The notes beneath the pieces are model-generated. The model was given only the letters and a program-made list of their open reading frames with translations, did no database searches and had not been told where the DNA came from. A program made the position numbers and the translations under genes. Shown piece by piece: positions 1-9,690 of a DNA stretch of 64,000 bases. Source of the stretch: Helopsaltes ochotensis (Eukaryota > Chordata > Aves > Passeriformes > Locustellidae); assembly GCA_013400155.1 (NCBI GenBank), contig VXBM01000043.1, positions 207,097 through 271,096 of the forward strand, written 5' to 3'. Numbering within the stretch: position 1 is the stretch's first letter; every line of letters begins with the position of its first letter.

Positions 1-69
1 TTTCAGCATCAGTTAGCATCAACCAGCAGGAGCTTTTAGGAAATCAGCTTTTAAAGGGGCTCCAGAAGT

Positions 70-1040
70 AAGGCTGGGGATTAATATACTTCATCCGGAG
101 GCTGGAGCTAACTGGACTAAAGGAAGCAAAGACACGGGCTGCCTATGAAGACATGCAAAAGGATTTTATGAGACAAATCACTGGGTGACAAATTGATCAA
201 TGAAATTTAATGCAAGCAAATGTAAAGGGAAACATATGGAATCAACAATTCTGACTATATGTTTAAAATTATGGTCTCCAAGCTCATTACTGCACCAAAA
301 GGAAGATTTCGATAGCAAGGTGTAGGTAACAAACCAGCTGGATAAGTAATACAGATACTATAACAGATAATTAAAGCCTCAGCTCAAAGAACAGTTGCCA
401 GAAGAAAACAGCAAATTAAATGTTAGGAGTCACTGTGAAAGTAGAGAGTGTGACTGCATCAGTGCATAAATCCACAGAGCCAGAGCCCTCATATCTGGTT
501 CTGATCCCAGTTCTCAAGTGGATATAGAAATAGAAAAGGCATGGAGAAGGGTGGCCAGGATAAAAAAGGCTGCAGAATGACCACTGGACAGGAAACAATC
601 AAATGTGCTGGCACAGTCCAGGATGGAAGACATGCCACAGGGAGGGCAGGATGGACACCTACCAAATCGGAAGTGGCATGGCAACAGGAACAGGGGATCC
701 AGTCACTGCTTCTTCCCATACAAGAGCTCAGAAGCCTCAATTAACATGAACAGACCCCACACTCAAACCAGTGTAACGTACAGTCAAGCTCTGGAACACC
801 TTGAAGAAGGATGCCACAGTGGATGCAAAGTTTTAAACAAGTTCCGTGACTGGATTCTTGAGGAAAAAAATTGTGAAGGACCCAGAGGAGGAAAGCCTTT
901 CTTCTGGCTCAGCAGGGCTAGAACAGTGCTCAGAATAGTATTTCAAAGGGTAATAGCTACATTCTTCAACTTCTGATGACACCTGAGACAAGGATGGGGC
1001 TAGATGAGCTTTTGTGTCTAATATGGCTCATCTCATGTCC
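70..1040 (+). mobile_element. Ancient CR1-type LINE relic, 3' half
   Basis: A heavily decayed copy of the old amniote CR1 family (the type abundant in turtles and crocodilians). Recognisable in order on the + strand are: the segment after the RT active site with AATGAAATTTAATGCAAGC (about 200-220); the 'AAATGTTAGGAGTCACT' block (about 418); the 'ATAAATCCACAGAGCC' block (about 466); 'AAAAGGCATGGAGAAGGGTGG' without its last base (about 534-553); the 'CTCTGGAACACCTTGAAGAAGG' region (about 789); and the end block 'GGGGCTAGATGAGC' near 995-1010, where the family has the 'GGGCTAGATGGACC' phrase. The order and orientation match the family from memory, not an alignment. No intact reading frame survives. 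The 5' limit is uncertain (70-165) and the 3' end lies near 1040. Confidence 0.72.
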
Positions 1041-4000
1041 TTTCTCAGTCATTTGCCTTTCAGTGTGGACCAAGTAAATTGTGTACACAGATCCTCCTCC
1101 CCTCACAGCTCTATAGGCTGAAAAGGCTTCTATCCTCAGCAACTTGTCATTGCTCATTGCTGGGGGTCACATCGAATCTGTTAACTAGGGCTGCTTCTCT
1201 ATGCCCCCACCTGTTTTAGTGAAAGCAAACTCTACTTAGAGTGACAGCATTATTTAAATCAATTAAGACACTTTTTGAGGAATACAGGTTAAGGGTTCTC
1301 AACTGAACCAGCTCAGTCACCCCACTGGAGTAGGGATGCAACAACCATCTGGAAAGGCAGAACACACTACAGACCTGTCTTTCCTTTCCACATTCATTCT
1401 CCCAAAAAGGAGGAGGATTAAATCTCTCTGGCTCAGGAACTCACTATTTGTGAACAAAGATGGTTGACAATTTTTCAAAATTCTCTTTTTATGTTCCTGC
1501 TGGTTTTCATTTTCCATGTTTCTTTGTCAGACCCTTTTTCTCCACAGGAAGTTTAGGTTTGAAAAAAAAACTAAACAAAATCTCCACATCCAAAGTGAGA
1601 TATCTGCCACTCCGTGACTCATTTAAATACTTTACTGAAAACATTATCAAAAGGTTCTAACAATTGGTTATGTTTTAAAAGAGTGAAGTCTTTCCAGTAA
1701 TGTTTTTAGTATGTCAAATTTATTTCAGAGTGTGCACTATTATTCAAAAAGAGGAGCTTTTCTATATGCTTCAATAGGAAGAATTTAAAGTTAAGAATTT
1801 TCACTGAAATCATACTCACTCTTAGTCAGTTCAATGCAAGCAAGGAAACACCCTGATCTGACTGCAAAATCATTGCCTGTATTTTTTTATCTCTTTAAGA
1901 TGTGACTATCAGTGAAACATTAGAAGTAAATGGTGATGCTTTCCATATTTATTTGACTTTTTAAAATTTGTAATCATCATATAGGGGAGATTTTTTCAAA
2001 AGCCTCTCTTGGTAGTTTCCTGTTTAACTATCTGCATTAAATTGCAACAATCCTCAGCTAGCTTATCCAGAAAACCATTTCTGCCCTTCGGAGTTCAACA
2101 AAGGAACCACCACCTGACAGCCTGTCTGCCTCTGTGGATGGAAGCAGCATGTCCCTCAACAAACATCCTTGGGGATAGATTTAAAAAAGAAAACTACGTG
2201 ATTGCCTTTATACCCTATTTAATCAATCCACACCCTTCTTCATCAATCCAGCTAGCATCAATAAGAAACTGAGGACGAAGATCAGGGCTGTGTGCTAATG
2301 ACTAAAGCTCAAAATGTATCCCAGTTCATTAAACATTTTCACTGTTTCTGTCTTCTGAGTTGATATTATGTTTTCATAAGCAGGCAGGTTATTAAAACCC
2401 AAACTTCCTGGTGAGAGCTGGGACGTTATCCATTAACTTGTTTCTGAAGAGAACTGTCCACAGACAGCAGACGAAAAGGAGAATTCTTTACTCCACTAAC
2501 TGCTCATTAAAAAAGGTAAGAAGTGCTCCGCAAAAGACAGGCCTTCACAAAAACACTGAAGTTTCAATTTAAACCTTGATGAAATCACAAATAAGTAAGA
2601 ACAAGGTCAATAAGCCAATTACATGCAAAGGCAGCATATACCACACATCTTTGCTGCACTATACAATAGAAGACAACAAGCACTTTAAAGAAACAGGAGG
2701 GGAAAATTTTAATATTCTTCTCTGTATTTGGTACTTCTAGGACAATATTCTTTTCTCAGGATCTGCATTTGTAAAACCAGGAAAACCTTCCAGGGGGAAA
2801 AAAAAAAAAAGGATGACTCTGACAGAAGTACTGTTCTCAGTGATTCATTTGAAAGTGCTGAACTCATATTCAGAACCTGAAATCTAAGAACCACCAGCTG
2901 GGCTGGGATTCAAATTTACATTGAAGGAGTGATTTTTTTGAGTTGTGAAGCATTAAGTAGTAGAGGCAATTGCTCTTCTCAACTATTCCACAAGGAAACT
3001 AGCAAGAGAAACATGTAAGAATTAGGAAAAGAAGACTTAGTATTGTTGGACTACAGCATCTTGCACTGCTGAACCAGAGGTCGCTTTAAAAAGGGACGTC
3101 AAAAATTTAAATAAACATTTTACAGTGAATCATTTCAAAATGGAGCTGGAAGAAAGGCAAAACAAATAAGACGAAATTGTGCACAGTAAATTAGCTAAAA
3201 AAGAATCTGTCCATGTACTGGGAATTAACTTATAATAAGAGGGGCAAGAAAAGGTCTTGCCAAGTATCAGCATTACTGCCAAGGGAAGGAAGAGGGAGTC
3301 CATGGAGTAAGTATATGAGGGAATATCTATAGGTCATGTATATAGAGCATGGAAAAAGCCTGCAACCAAAAGAACTTCACAGACTCCTGTACACTGCATG
3401 AGGAATGCAGAGGGTCACAGACCTCTTTTATTTCAGTTTAGGAGTGATTAAAAACTGCTGTCAGCTACCCACACCCAGCTGGGGAGATGCGGGGTGGGCA
3501 GGATTCTCTCTAAGTCCACGTAGCATCACCAGTGTATGCAACATACATCAATTTAACCTGCACTGCACAATGCGCTACCTGAAATGAGCCCAACCCAAGC
3601 AAGGGGTGCCAAACCAGGAACTGGTTCCCAGGAGCCAACCACTGCGAACAGCCACAGCAGCTGCAGCCGCGGGTAGGCCCGCAGGAATGGGTGTAAGTGG
3701 CAAAAGAAATGTCTGCAAGTTAGGAACCCAACAACGCAAATGGACTTCAGGATCAGGCAGAATTTTCAGCAAAACGGACAACAGGAGTGTGTAAAATAAA
3801 GCAGGCCTGCTCTGCTTTAACTCAGCCTTCACCCTTCTCAGCACACACGGGCACAAATGAGCATCCTTCCTGGAGCCAATGACAGCACAGGGCTGCCTTC
3901 ATTCCAGAGTAAATGACTCCCTTTCTTTGCACAATTTACACAAGTCTACCTCTTACAGTCACAAATTACAGCAACTTGCATCTTACAGGTATTTACAACC

Positions 4001-4510
4001 ATGAAATACTGAAGTTGGGTAAGGAATCGTGATGAAAAGAAGAAAACCTACAGAAAGCTCAAACAAAAGATCAAAAGGGCTCTGCCAATGTAGTAAGTGT
4101 AACAGTAAACACTCTAATTTCTTCATCATATTACTGGAAGTGATGTTGCTATGGTAAACAAATTAATATTTTTAATTCAATTTACTTAGAACTACCTACG
4201 ACCTCCATTTACTTTTGCTGTTTCTCCCAGTTTGAACAATGAAAAGTAATAAAGCAAGTTTCACTTCTGCTTCCAGCCAGTTTCACTTTCAGAAAAGACT
4301 ATTTATTAAAAAAAACCCCCACGGGTTGATTTCATTGGAATCAAAAGCTGCACACATTACTGTTGACCTCTGATTCAATAAAAGGTTTATGGAATACTTA
4401 GGTTTAGGTTAAATTGACAGAGTTTTGATAACAAATACTCAATTGATTTACAGAGAAATTAATTTAGTCCAAAGTGTTAGTACAGCTATTTGTTAAAATT
4501 ACAAATTATA
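1041..4510. other. Non-coding AT-rich interval, no gene seen
   Basis: No splice-bounded or homologous coding segment was recognised. The interval holds a 12-13 base A-run near 2799-2811, a small GC-richer patch at about 3470-3690 (with CAGCAGCTGCAGCCGCGGG), and otherwise mixed AT-rich sequence. Short open frames here (up to about 93 codons on the minus strand at 3575-3856) show no family I know and lie in the GC-richer patch, where stop codons are rarer by composition. Confidence 0.6.
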
Positions 4511-4950
4511 GAATTCACAGAATCACAAAATTATTGAGGCTGGAGGGTACCTTTGGAGACTGCTCAGTTCAAACCCCTGCTTGAAGTAGGGTCAAGAACA
4601 GGTTGCTTATGGCTCTGTCTAGTCCAGTTTTGAATGTCTCCAAGGACAGAGACTCCACAACATTTCATGGCAATCTGTTTCAGTGTTCATTCCCCCTTAC
4701 AATTAAAAACTTTGTACCTTCTGTCACTTGTTTTTTTGCCTGCATGGTTCTGAGAAGAGCCTGGCTCTTTATCCTTCATACCCTCCTAGGCAGTAGGCCC
4801 ACATTTTTCTTTGCCTTCTTTGTGCTGACCATGCACCTGTAGGAGCCTTTCTTGCCACCCTTTTCCAGATCCAGGTCTCCAAGAACTTTAGCTTTCCTCA
4901 GTCCATCCTTGTACCTCAGAAGTCCTCCTGGGTGACTCCTTTCACCTCTT
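4511..4950 (-). mobile_element. CR1 LINE with large internal deletion
   Basis: Read on the minus strand, the 3' part (4511 to about 4792) is typical avian CR1 3' sequence. On the + strand it appears as TTCACAGAATCAC, then TTGAGGCTGGAGGGTACC, 'CTCCAAGGACAGAGACTCCAC' minus its last base, and AAGAGCCTGGCTC. Immediately beyond it, about 4795-4950, is a different part of the same element: the ORF2 stretch before the RT domain (see separate entry). The junction lies around 4788-4800. The RT domain, which in full-length CR1 separates these parts, is missing. Both parts are collinear and in the same orientation, so one insertion with an internal deletion (or template jump during insertion) is more likely than two insertions. 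Confidence 0.82.
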
Positions 4951-4990
4951 GTACGCATCTTTGTTTCTTTTTTAATAGAAATTTCATGCA
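4795..4990 (-). pseudogene. CR1 ORF2 fragment upstream of the RT domain
   Basis: The minus-strand frame beginning at 4991 contains LLRYKDGLRKAKV followed by GGKKGSYRCMVSTKKAKKNV. CR1 ORF2 proteins have an equivalent segment just before reverse transcriptase, with a 'KKGFYxYI...KRKxxENVGPL'-like pattern (family knowledge, from memory). The match covers about 50 residues and ends at a stop shortly after the junction with CR1 3' sequence. The amino-terminal 15-20 residues of the open frame have no clear match, so the CR1 part probably begins near 4950. It lacks the catalytic domains and is not functional. Confidence 0.68.
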
Positions 4991-5940
4991 CACAGGAAGC
5001 TATGCCAGTATCTAATTTTGTAATTTTGTGTGGACACTTCCCTTAATGCAATTGCTTTTCTAGTACAGTGCAATGGAAACATCAAAGTCCTATTCATGCA
5101 CTTCAAAAACTTTTAAATAAACCCCCCCCAACCAATCAAAACTCTGTCTACAAAGGCATAGTACTGTGTCTTGTTCTTACAATCTCTCCTGCAGCACCCT
5201 GCCATACACCATGAGCACCAAGAGCAGGAGGCAAGCTATGCTGTGGTACTGCCATCAAGTCATGGCTTGTAAACTCTGAACAAAGATTGAGCGGTGAGGA
5301 ACTGCATGTGCAGTCTGTACAATCTTCATAAAAATCAATTAACGAACAAATAAATATTCCTTGATGGATGAGCTAGACAGCAAATATCCCACAAGTCTTC
5401 CCCAGCCTTATTCCCACAGGTAGGCTGAGGACTGTAAGTGCACTCCCACAAAAACAACTGGAAGACCCTGGGCCCATTGCTCCTTTGCTCTGCTGCCTTT
5501 TGCAGCTGTAAAGGGCAAATGAAATGTGAAAATAAATGCCAGTTCTTAGGTGCTTTAGACCACTGATCACATCTAGAGACCAGGACACTCGCATTGCTTC
5601 TGCTCCCCTCACTGCCCTCAGTATGTGGCTTGTACAGCTTTAGTTCAGCAAAAATACCAGAAAGCACTTTAAATCTTCCCTCCAGAGAAAGCAACACCTT
5701 CTCTGTAACCTGTGGCTCAGCTTTTCTCACACAAGTTCCTCAGGTTCTCTGTGAAACACCTGGGCTCCAAGGCCCTGGGCGGCCAGCACAGGCACTGTGA
5801 GAGCCAAGTTTGTACACTCCTAGCCGGAGCACAGTTGCCCATCTCTGCCTGTGAAACAGTGCCCACAGGACAGGCACTGCGCAGAGCAGTGCCACCACTT
5901 CCCTCTCAGTTGGACAGTTCTGCCAGTGATATGCTGCAAG
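4991..5940. other. Non-coding interval between CR1 and LTR, GC rising to the right
   Basis: AT-rich on the left, with a run of nine C near 5120. From about 5590 the sequence becomes GC-richer towards the LTR, with a GGCCCTGGGCGGCCAGC patch near 5770-5786. Open frames up to 131 codons (minus strand, 5335-5730) have no recognisable family and no convincing splice sites. No CpG-island promoter was called because CpG is sparse left of 6100. Confidence 0.5.
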
Positions 5941-5945
5941 GACAG
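5941..5945. repeat. Left target-site duplication of solo LTR (GACAG)
   Basis: GACAG directly precedes the inferred LTR start and recurs at 6742-6746 directly after the inferred LTR end. A 5-bp duplication fits ERVL-type integrases; ERVK usually makes 6 bp. A 5-mer match alone is weak. It gains weight because it falls exactly at both boundaries suggested by LTR content. Confidence 0.6.
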
Positions 5946-6387
5946 TATTGGGGGTTAGGATTTTCCCTTTTTTTCTTTTTTCTTTCTCTTGCTAAGATAC
6001 AAAATGCAGCTGGGAGAAAGAGGAGGGGCAAGGGTGCAGCTGGCTGTTCTCTTACCTGGGGGGTTTTCTATTGGGAAGGGCAGAGTTACCTCGAGATTTT
6101 AGGCTGGAGGGAAGGGGCCAGGCACAGCTACTAGCACTCTCACTCTCGGCATCGGAGTGGAGACAGATTGCGGAGAGACTGCAGAGAATTTGCCACCACC
6201 ATGGGGTTCCATCCTGTCTTCTCCTGCCCTTGCTGCTTCTGAGGTTCCTGCTAGAGCTCATTTTGCTATCCGGAGGGCACCGGGACCAGCTGCCTGCCGT
6301 GAATTTGCAAGGGAAGCCCCTTTTCCATCCCTTCTGCCAGCCCGCCCGCCACTACCCCGTGAGGGAGACGCGGCTGAGCTCGCGCCA

Positions 6388-6406
6388 TAGCGCCCCCTGC
6401 AGGTGC
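6388..6406 (-). promoter_or_regulatory. CTCF-like binding motif inside the LTR
   Basis: TAGCGCCCCCTGCAGGTGC matches the reverse complement of the vertebrate CTCF core motif (TAGCGCCCCCTGGTGGCCA). The first 12 bases agree, and 14 of the first 16. Motif orientation is therefore minus. Occupancy cannot be judged from sequence; it contains one CpG at a position where methylation can block binding. Confidence 0.5.
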
Positions 6407-6446
6407 AAGGGAGCCACGGCACCCGCCCTGCCTGGCTGGGAGCCAG

Positions 6447-6463
6447 CAGCGCCCCCGCTGGCC
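6447..6463 (-). promoter_or_regulatory. Second, weaker CTCF-like motif
   Basis: CAGCGCCCCCGCTGGCC keeps the GCGCCCCC core and the TGGCC end of the reverse CTCF motif but is one base short between them. It lies about 59 bp downstream of the first motif and in the same orientation. Weak on its own. Confidence 0.25.
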
Positions 6464-6576
6464 CTGACTGGGACTGCACCAAGGCGAAGGGGCTTGTAGC
6501 TGGGAGAAGGCTGGGACTGGGCCTCTGCCTTTGTTTGTTGTTGCTGCTCTTATTATTGTTTGCTTGCCTTGTTATG

Positions 6577-6596
6577 TATATATACATACTAGTAAA
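6577..6596 (+). promoter_or_regulatory. LTR TATA run and AGTAAA hexamer
   Basis: A TATATATA run (6577-6584) is followed by AGTAAA (6591-6596), a known variant of the polyadenylation hexamer. In an LTR these would mark the U3 promoter and R-region signal. Their close spacing could also be chance in this AT-rich stretch. Confidence 0.4.
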
Positions 6597-6741
6597 GAAC
6601 TGTTAACTCCTTTTCCCATATATTTTCCTGAAAGCCACATAATTTCAGTGTTATAATAATTTGGAGGGAAGGGGATCACATTTTCTATTCCAAGGGAAGT
6701 CCCGCCTTCCTTGGCAGATGCCCGTCTTTCAAATGAAAACA

Positions 6742-6746
6742 GACAG
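6742..6746. repeat. Right target-site duplication of solo LTR (GACAG)
   Basis: Direct repeat of 5941-5945, immediately after the LTR's terminal CA. Confidence 0.6.
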
Positions 6747-7217
6747 GAAACCCCTTTGGGAGCAGGGCACCCATCTGGGAACAAGATAAAGCTCTAGGGC
6801 AACAGAAGAGTAGCTGAATAAAAAGGAATCTAAGCAAAACTTTTTTTTTTTTAAAATCAGAACTAGTAGTCTCTGCTGGTTCGAAGACACAAAGATTGGC
6901 CACTACAGCACCAGCTTTTCATTGTAGAACACAATGAGGTAACAGCTGACTAGTTTAACAAAAGGTTGGTCAGTAAAGAATTTTATCAGATTGATTGAAA
7001 TGTGTGAATTCTTGGTTTTGGTTGGTTTTACCTAGCTCCATTCTCCCCACCTTGCCAGTGCTGGTAACAGCAAGACCAGACATCAGACTGTGACCACCAA
7101 GGTTGCTCTGTCTCCCAAGAAAATCCTCCTTAGCAACATAATCCTCTCATTCCCTACGTGGGAAATGTTCAGAAGGGAAGAGACCCAGCTTTATACTGAC
7201 TCCACAGTAACTCTAGA

Positions 7218-7244
7218 ACTACTAATACTACAGGTATTAGTAGT
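7218..7244. repeat. Perfect inverted repeat, 11-bp arms
   Basis: ACTACTAATAC, a 5-base loop TACAG, then GTATTAGTAGT. Short enough that a few such hairpins are expected by chance in 64 kb. No transposon ends recognised. Confidence 0.7.
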
Positions 7245-9673
7245 GTTCAGCAAATAATAAACAAATGCAGTCAAACATTTCATAATATGTTGTTTTCTAA
7301 AGATGTGGCTCATCTCAACTTCACTGCCGTCTTTAAGGATCTTCACTGCCACTGCATCAGAAAGGCAAGAGATTTTTCTGCCTTAACATTAAAAAAAAGA
7401 GTCAAATATCACAGAAACCTACTGCAGCAGATGAGACATTGTTAGGTAAGTGATACCCTTCATCTCAGCCAAACTCAAACCTAAACTTCCCTTGGTCTAG
7501 GTGACAGCTTTGCTTGAGTATGGACAACAGCATTCATGGAGGGCAGGCAGTGGAGCAACAGATGACAAGTCAACATTGGCAGTACCACCTGACTCTTCCC
7601 AAGAAATAAATGGATCTATGGTTCTTAAAGTACTCTAAGAATGAAAACCAATAAATTCTGGCTTCTGTAAACATGGGATAGTTCTAGGGGGTGATTTTTT
7701 GGGGGGTGGTGGCACTATCATTTTATATTCCTTTCAAGATTTGGTCAAAATTCTCAGCCGTGGTTGCCACTGTAGTGAGGTCTGTAGTTGCCTCCTTCCT
7801 TCTCATGTCCTTCCACCATCCTTACACAGATAAGCTCTAAATCATATGTAACTTACTTCCATGAGCCTTTAAAAAATTCAGCTTTTTTATCACTGATTGT
7901 CATTTTCTAGTTTGATGGCAAGATTATCATCACTTACTGTTTTTAAGAGGCATACAAAGGAAATTTGTTGTAACATCTCTTTCTTAGCATTCTGTCTCCT
8001 CTCTGCTAAAACTGGGTCCAAACTTTGCACTGTGCTGCTTTTGCAATAAATACAAATAGATTCAATAGCAAGGCGAAATATTTGCTTTTTCTCTTTTAAT
8101 GCAAAAAAAAAAGCTTGGAGTTTTGCATGGTTATTTACTATTCTTTGCAAATCTGGCTGATGAAATAGTACTCAAGGAAAATTAGTGAGAAAAAGCAAGA
8201 GCCTTGAGTGGTGAAAGCCAACAGAGCTCACTTTCACCATTCAGACAACATTTATGCCACCTGAGAATGTAGAATAGCTACATTAACAGTAATTTCCTTT
8301 TATTACAAGTCCTGCTGTGTTTAGACACTCTGGGAAGAAAAACCCCCAAATATATAAACCTCTTTTTTGCTTCATTCCTTCCTTTCCCATCTCTGGAAGA
8401 GAATTGATTCTGACAGGCAAGAGGATACAGTCCATTATGATGCTGTGTGCTTTCCTACTTTTACTGTTTCTATATTATATTCCTAGACCTAATGCCTCAA
8501 ATTCACCTCAGAGTGCCACAGAATTCCCATATCTGGCTAGAACCAAATGCACATGCTTAGTCTGTTGTACTGCTGTCTTTTAAGACATGGGCTGAAATTC
8601 CTGTTTCTCAGAGCAAGAGCTTTTGGCAGGACAAATTTAAAGATATATGCAGGACACTAAACCCATGATTCAACAGCCTAATAACTCATCAAATATTTGT
8701 GAAACTATAACTTTCTTTAAGATCTTGATTATTTCTGAGAAAAGAAACCCACCACACACGTATACACAGAGCTTGAAAATCACAGAAATGGCAAACTTGG
8801 TTTCTATTTCCCATTACCCTTCCTACCTTAACTCCTTATACAAATACAGGTTTAGAGTGAACATCTTCACCAGGTGTCATTAGGATGAATAAACAGATGA
8901 ACGTATACAAGGCATAGAATCTAGAAAGATTTTTAAGAATTCAGAGCTGTTGTCACTCATCTAGTTCTTTGACCATTTGAAAATGTCTTTTATGATATAA
9001 AACTTTCTCCCCCCCACCCCATACATGTCCTTGTAAATTGAACAAATCTTATTTTTATTGTGTTTTCTTCCAGATTTTACCACAGCAATCTGGGCACCTG
9101 CCCAAAATGTATAAATGAAAATCTCATGCAGCACAGCATCAGCAAAACAAAGAAGCAGCTAAAATATTTTCTCTGTCTCTGTCCTGAATCCAAACTTTGG
9201 TATAGCCCATGTCACAGATCTGCTTCTTCCAGGGTGGTGCAGCAGAGGTAGCTGTGTTTGTGTAGAAGTCGGAGCCACTCACACCAACGATCACTCACAC
9301 AGCTGGCTTGGCCCCAGGAAGGGAACACTGCAAGAAGAACTGAAACTATGCCTAGGGAAGCCTGTTTTGCCTCTGACCAAACTAGCTGTCTTAAGGAAAT
9401 GCCAGACCTTACTGCGCCAGGGTCAAATGTAGAATTATGTGGCAGTTTGATAAGCTACAGTACACTAATTTATTGGCTATTTTAAAAAATGTAGAGGAAA
9501 TTTTATTACGGATTACTTTGCTTTCCTGAAAACTTTTTATAATTAAGAACATCTGGAAGACATTTCAATATATCATAAACAAGAGGAAGTCCAAAGCACG
9601 TGACTTCTAAGAAAATGATGCAAATATCCTTCTGTGCCAAAATTTACAGTAATCTGTTTTTTTTATTTTGCTT

Positions 9674-9690
9674 GGGGGGGTGGGTGAGGG
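9674..9690 (+). other. G-quadruplex-forming motif
   Basis: GGGGGGGTGGGTGAGGG satisfies the G3+N1-7 rule four times (the run of seven G supplies two tracts). It stands alone in AT-rich DNA, with no promoter or gene next to it. Confidence 0.6.

Larger units (their letters stand above)
5946..6741 (+). mobile_element. Solo LTR of an avian endogenous retrovirus (ERVL-like)
   Basis: A 796-bp GC-rich block in AT-rich surroundings. The left end reads TATTGGGGGTTAGG, compatible with a TG start changed to TA, and the right end is GAAAACA, so it ends in the usual CA. Inside are a CpG-rich U3-like section (about 6100-6480), a T/G-rich stretch (TTTGTTTGTTGTTGCTGC near 6530), a TATA run (6577-6584), an AGTAAA hexamer (6591-6596) and an A/T-rich U5-like tail with TTATAATAATTTGGAGGG (about 6650-6667). 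This arrangement resembles LTRs I know from songbird genomes. Flanks carry a GACAG duplication. No gag, pol or env remains on either side, so it is a solo LTR. Several overlapping open frames (up to 142 codons) here are by-products of GC content. Confidence 0.8.

Noticed and set aside
6100..6480. CpG-rich patch as a gene promoter CpG island
   Set aside because: It is fully contained in the LTR, whose U3 region explains the CpG content; no downstream exon was seen.
6071..6499. 142-codon plus-strand and 109-codon minus-strand open frames near 6.1-6.6 kb
   Set aside because: They lie inside the GC-rich LTR, overlap each other in several frames and match no retroviral protein.
6877..6890. GGTTCGAAGAC as a tRNA T-loop
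   Set aside because: No acceptor stem, D-arm or anticodon arm around it.
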